Assembly: GCA_905234985.1 (NCBI GenBank)
Contig: CAJOJQ010000027.1
Location: forward strand, 1-63,940
DNA from: an uncultured Christensenellaceae bacterium
GTDB lineage: Bacteria > Bacillota > Clostridia > Christensenellales > Aristaeellaceae
DNA length: 63,940 nt
Reading direction: 5' to 3'
Shown one piece after another: positions 61,578 to 63,940 of this stretch. The notes beneath the pieces are model-generated. The model had not been told where the DNA came from and did not search any database. It saw only the letters and a list, made by a program, of their open reading frames with translations. The translations under genes and the position numbers were made by a program. Within the stretch, counting starts at the first letter, position 1, and each line of letters starts with the position of its first letter.

Positions 61578-61690
61578 AAGTAGGAGGTAGGAAGTAGGAG
61601 GTTATTTTGTTCGCAAATATTTGTTTGCGCAACAATGATTGACTTGATAAACCTCCTACCTTATACCTCCTACTTCCTACCTTTTTTGGA
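61577..61690. repeat. GTAGGAG 7-mer inverted repeat
   Basis: Left arm GTAGGAGGTAGGAAGTAGGAGGT (61580 on) and right arm of ACCTCCTACC-type units to 61681; loop ~70 nt with TTTGCGCAA. A T-run follows, so it can end DUF368 transcription. Same plan as the GAGAGTT loci with a different 7-mer. Confidence 0.7.
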
Positions 61691-61697
61691 GGTTTAC

Positions 61698-62876
61698 ATG
61701 GCAAACATTTTCGATTACTTGGCCTGGCGCAAGGACGTGCCTTTTTCTGTTTCGCCCTTCAACGAGGTGGACGGGCTGGTGCTGTCCGAGCTGATTTACG
61801 CGGATTTTTCCGGGTGTGTGGGAGCGGACGAGGAAAAGGTGCCCTTGGCGGAGGTGCGGAATCGCTTCTGGCAGCGCCACACCCGGGAAGAAATCATGGC
61901 CGACGACAGCTTTACGAAAATGGCGCCCTTCCTCATGGACGGCATGGTGGATGGCGCGCGGTTCGCGGGTACGACGGTCTCCTGGTTCTACGACGTGGTG
62001 GACACGGCGGCGGATATTCAGTTAGCGGTGGCCACCTTCTGGCTGCCCGACGGCACGGCGTTTGTGGTGTTCCGGGGCACGGACAGCACCATTGTGGGCT
62101 GGAAAGAGGATTTCCTTTTGAGCTACCTGCCGGAAACGGAGGGCCAGCGCCGGGCGGCGGCGTATATGGACGCGCATTTTTCCGATTTGGATATTCCCAT
62201 TCGGGTGGGCGGCCACTCCAAGGGCGGCAATTTGGCGGTATATGCCGCCGTTTCCGCGTGCCCGGCGGTGCGCGGCAGGATCACGGCGATATACAATAAC
62301 GACGGCCCCGGCTTCCTGGACGCCTTCACCCAGTCCGAAGCGTATAAGGAAATGCTGCCCCGCATCATCAGCATCGTGCCGGAGGAAAGCATGATCGGCA
62401 CCCTGCTGTCCAATGAAGCGTTTCAGCATGTGGTGAAAAGCAGCGCCAAGAGCATCATTCAGCACGACGGGTTTTCCTGGCAGGTGCTGGGTCCTCGGTT
62501 CGTGGAGGCGGACAAGCGCTCGGACGGCAGCTATCTCACCGAAACCACGCTGAAGGAATGGTTAGGCGGCATGAACGACGGCGACCGACGGCTGTTCGTT
62601 GGCACCCTGTTCGGCCTGCTGGAAGCCACCGGCGCGGAAACCATTCCCCAAATCAAGCAGGATATGGTGGGCGCGCTCAGCGGTATGAAAAAAATGGTGG
62701 ACGGTATGCCCAAGGAGGATCGGGAAGCAGTGTGGGCCATCGTGTCCAAGCTGCTGAAAACCGGCGGGGAAAACGTATGGCAGGAAGCGAAAAAGGGCCT
62801 GAACGCCGTGCTGGAATCCTTCGCAGCAAGGGAAAAGGACAAATTGCAGGCGGGAGAGCCGAAAACGGAAAGCTAA
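61698..62876 (+). CDS. DUF2974 (Mbeg1-like) alpha/beta hydrolase
   Basis: 392 residues from ATG 61698 (MANIFDYLAWRKDVPF) after TTTGGAGGTTTAC. The lipase elbow GGHSKGGNLAVYAA has the Ser nucleophile, and FVVFRGTDSTIVGWKEDFL is typical of the family. The C-terminal ~110 residues are helical and charged. Cytoplasmic; substrate unknown, probably a lipid or ester. Confidence 0.88.
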   Translation: MANIFDYLAWRKDVPFSVSPFNEVDGLVLSELIYADFSGCVGADEEKVPLAEVRNRFWQRHTREEIMADDSFTKMAPFLMDGMVDGARFAGTTVSWFYDVVDTAADIQLAVATFWLPDGTAFVVFRGTDSTIVGWKEDFLLSYLPETEGQRRAAAYMDAHFSDLDIPIRVGGHSKGGNLAVYAAVSACPAVRGRITAIYNNDGPGFLDAFTQSEAYKEMLPRIISIVPEESMIGTLLSNEAFQHVVKSSAKSIIQHDGFSWQVLGPRFVEADKRSDGSYLTETTLKEWLGGMNDGDRRLFVGTLFGLLEATGAETIPQIKQDMVGALSGMKKMVDGMPKEDREAVWAIVSKLLKTGGENVWQEAKKGLNAVLESFAAREKDKLQAGEPKTES

Positions 62877-62974
62877 TCTATTCTTGCAAAACCGGAAAAA
62901 CCTGTTATAATAGTAGATGAAGCAACTGTCGGTTGTACCGCCGATCATTTTCAGAGGGAAAGAAGGAAAAACAA

Positions 62975-63553
62975 ATGAGCCAGTTCATCGTGGAAACCTC
63001 CGCCCGTCACGTACACGTGACCCAGGAAACGCTGGAGATCCTCTTCGGCGCGGGCCACACCCTCAAACCCATCAAGGACCTGAGCCAGCCCGGACAGTTC
63101 GCCAGCGAAGAGCAGGTGGACGTGGTCGGCCCCAAGAACACCTTAAAGCGCGTTCGCATCCTTGGCCCGGTGCGGCCTGAGAATCAGGTGGAACTGGCGC
63201 TGACCGACGCCCGCTCCATCGGCGTGACTGCCCCCGTTCGCGAATCCGGCGACGTGGCCGGTTCCGGCGCGTGCAAGCTGGTTGGCCCCTGCGGCGAAGT
63301 GGAATTGGCCCAGGGCGTCATCGCCGCCAAGCGCCACATCCACATGACCCCCGCCGACGCCGAAACCTTCGGCGTGAAGGATAAGGACGTGGTTTCCGTC
63401 AAGGTCATCCCCCCCGTCAAAGGCCGTGAACTGATCTTCGGCGAAGTGGTCGTCCGCGTCAGCCCCAAGTTCTCCCTGGCCATGCACATTGATACCGACG
63501 AATCCAACGCCGCCTGCGCCGTCAACGGCACCATGGGCGAAATCGTCAAATAA
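62975..63553 (+). CDS. pduL: PduL-type phosphate propanoyl/acetyltransferase
   Basis: 192 residues from ATG 62975 (MSQFIVETSARHVHV), site AAGAAGGAA. PduL beta-barrel pair with metal-binding His motifs ARHVHVT and AKRHIHMT, and FSLAMHIDTDESNAA near the end. Converts acyl-CoA and phosphate to acyl-phosphate; no encapsulation peptide is obvious and no microcompartment genes are near, so it likely acts as the acetate/propionate-pathway phosphotransacylase. It could link to the propionyl-CoA made by the decarboxylase operon. Confidence 0.93.
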   Translation: MSQFIVETSARHVHVTQETLEILFGAGHTLKPIKDLSQPGQFASEEQVDVVGPKNTLKRVRILGPVRPENQVELALTDARSIGVTAPVRESGDVAGSGACKLVGPCGEVELAQGVIAAKRHIHMTPADAETFGVKDKDVVSVKVIPPVKGRELIFGEVVVRVSPKFSLAMHIDTDESNAACAVNGTMGEIVK

Positions 63554-63572
63554 TCGCATCCGTTCCTTTTCT

Positions 63573-63602
63573 GCCGCCCGTTTCTCCGGGCGGCTGTTTT
63601 TC
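63573..63602 (+). terminator. Terminator of pduL
   Basis: GCCGCCCG/CCGGGCGGC stem, TTTCT loop, then TGTTTTT. Confidence 0.9.
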
Positions 63603-63639
63603 AAAGGAAGGGAACCGTTTATTAAGGAGGGAATACTAA

Positions 63640-63873
63640 TTGATCCTGAATAAACAGCAAATGATACTATTTTACGCAATTATTGTAATTATATCAATAT
63701 TCCTCATTATCGAAATAATTAAATTCATTATCAAAAAAATATATTGGAACAAAAAAATAGATTTAAGAGCAGCAACCCTAAGCGATAAATGGTTTAGGGA
63801 AGCTTTTCTAAATTATTCAAGAAAAATAATCGCATCACAATATAAGGCAACCTCCAATAACCTCCGATATTAG
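63640..63873 (+). CDS. Small AT-rich membrane protein
   Basis: 77 residues, probable TTG start 9 nt after TAAGGAGGG. A helix at ~8-33 (ILFYAIIVIISIFLIIEII), then a basic segment. Much more AT-rich than the neighbours, like the HNH gene at 15431, so likely acquired. It ends in a GCAACCT/AGGTTGC hairpin (63846-63877). Family not recognised. Confidence 0.55.
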   Translation: MILNKQQMILFYAIIVIISIFLIIEIIKFIIKKIYWNKKIDLRAATLSDKWFREAFLNYSRKIIASQYKATSNNLRY

Positions 63874-63940
63874 GTTGCGTCGGCCAATTTTCCGTGCGTA
63901 AGCGCGGCCAAGGTGCTCAAAGCGGCGAAAAGTTGAGAAT

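Overview
The window looks like chromosomal DNA of a GC-rich (about 60% by eye), low-mobility Clostridia-type Bacillota, possibly a gut or rumen lineage such as Christensenellales (taxon inferred). Reasons: sigma-A promoters with 17-nt spacers, strong AAGGAGG ribosome sites, sporulation genes yabP/yabQ, B. subtilis-type parS sites, a DnaA-trio origin, a biotin-dependent sodium-pump decarboxylase operon, and a BspA-type Ig/leucine-rich-repeat surface protein.

Layout. 1-3.4 kb: two secreted surface proteins separated by a 159-bp MITE-like palindrome. 3.5-9.1 kb: glycyl-tRNA synthetase, then a B12-uptake operon (btuF, GNAT, btuC, btuD, vanZ) behind a cobalamin riboswitch. 9.2-13.4 kb: the most unusual region. 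A DUF2828 protein (TROVE/Ro60-like, with a complete MIDAS) is preceded by three tandem, diverged ~500-670-nt units that look non-coding. Each unit, and a small basic-protein gene at the head of the array, has the same promoter (ATGACA, exactly 17 nt, TATNNT) under the same inverted-repeat operator. A divergent XRE regulator flanks the array and lacks part of its HTH. 13.8-16.6 kb: pepT, the initiator and elongator tRNA-Met genes, and an AT-rich HNH gene. 16.7-27.3 kb: MATE exporter, GH5 glucanase, secreted and membrane proteins of unknown role, a HipA-like kinase and a heterodimeric ABC exporter. 27.5-32.8 kb: ABC-2 exporter, serine hydrolase, HicBA toxin-antitoxin. 32.8-35.6 kb: recO, yabPQ and an L,D-transpeptidase. 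35.7-37.0 kb: AT-rich MT-A70/BglII-type restriction-modification pair. 37.1-42.8 kb: Na+-translocating decarboxylase operon that carries both the CoA-type and the pyruvate/oxaloacetate-type carboxyltransferase. 43-50.3 kb: SH3 protein, murA, J protein, pgsA, recA, zinc/manganese-type ABC genes. 50.5-57.5 kb: AI-2E family protein, two perfect parS sites, recF, NUDIX, pyrE, LOG protein, and two genes broken at C-runs (DUF2130, asnA). 58.0-59.6 kb: oriC and dnaN, with no dnaA beside them. 59.7-63.9 kb: unknown protein, DUF368 undecaprenyl-phosphate carrier, DUF2974 hydrolase, pduL, and an AT-rich small membrane protein.

Three dispersed repeat classes recur between genes: a ~390-490-bp multi-hairpin element (three copies, with compensatory changes), inverted repeats whose arms are 7-nt repeats (five loci), and short palindromic elements.

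All calls come from reading the sequence. No database search, RNA folding or alignment was run.
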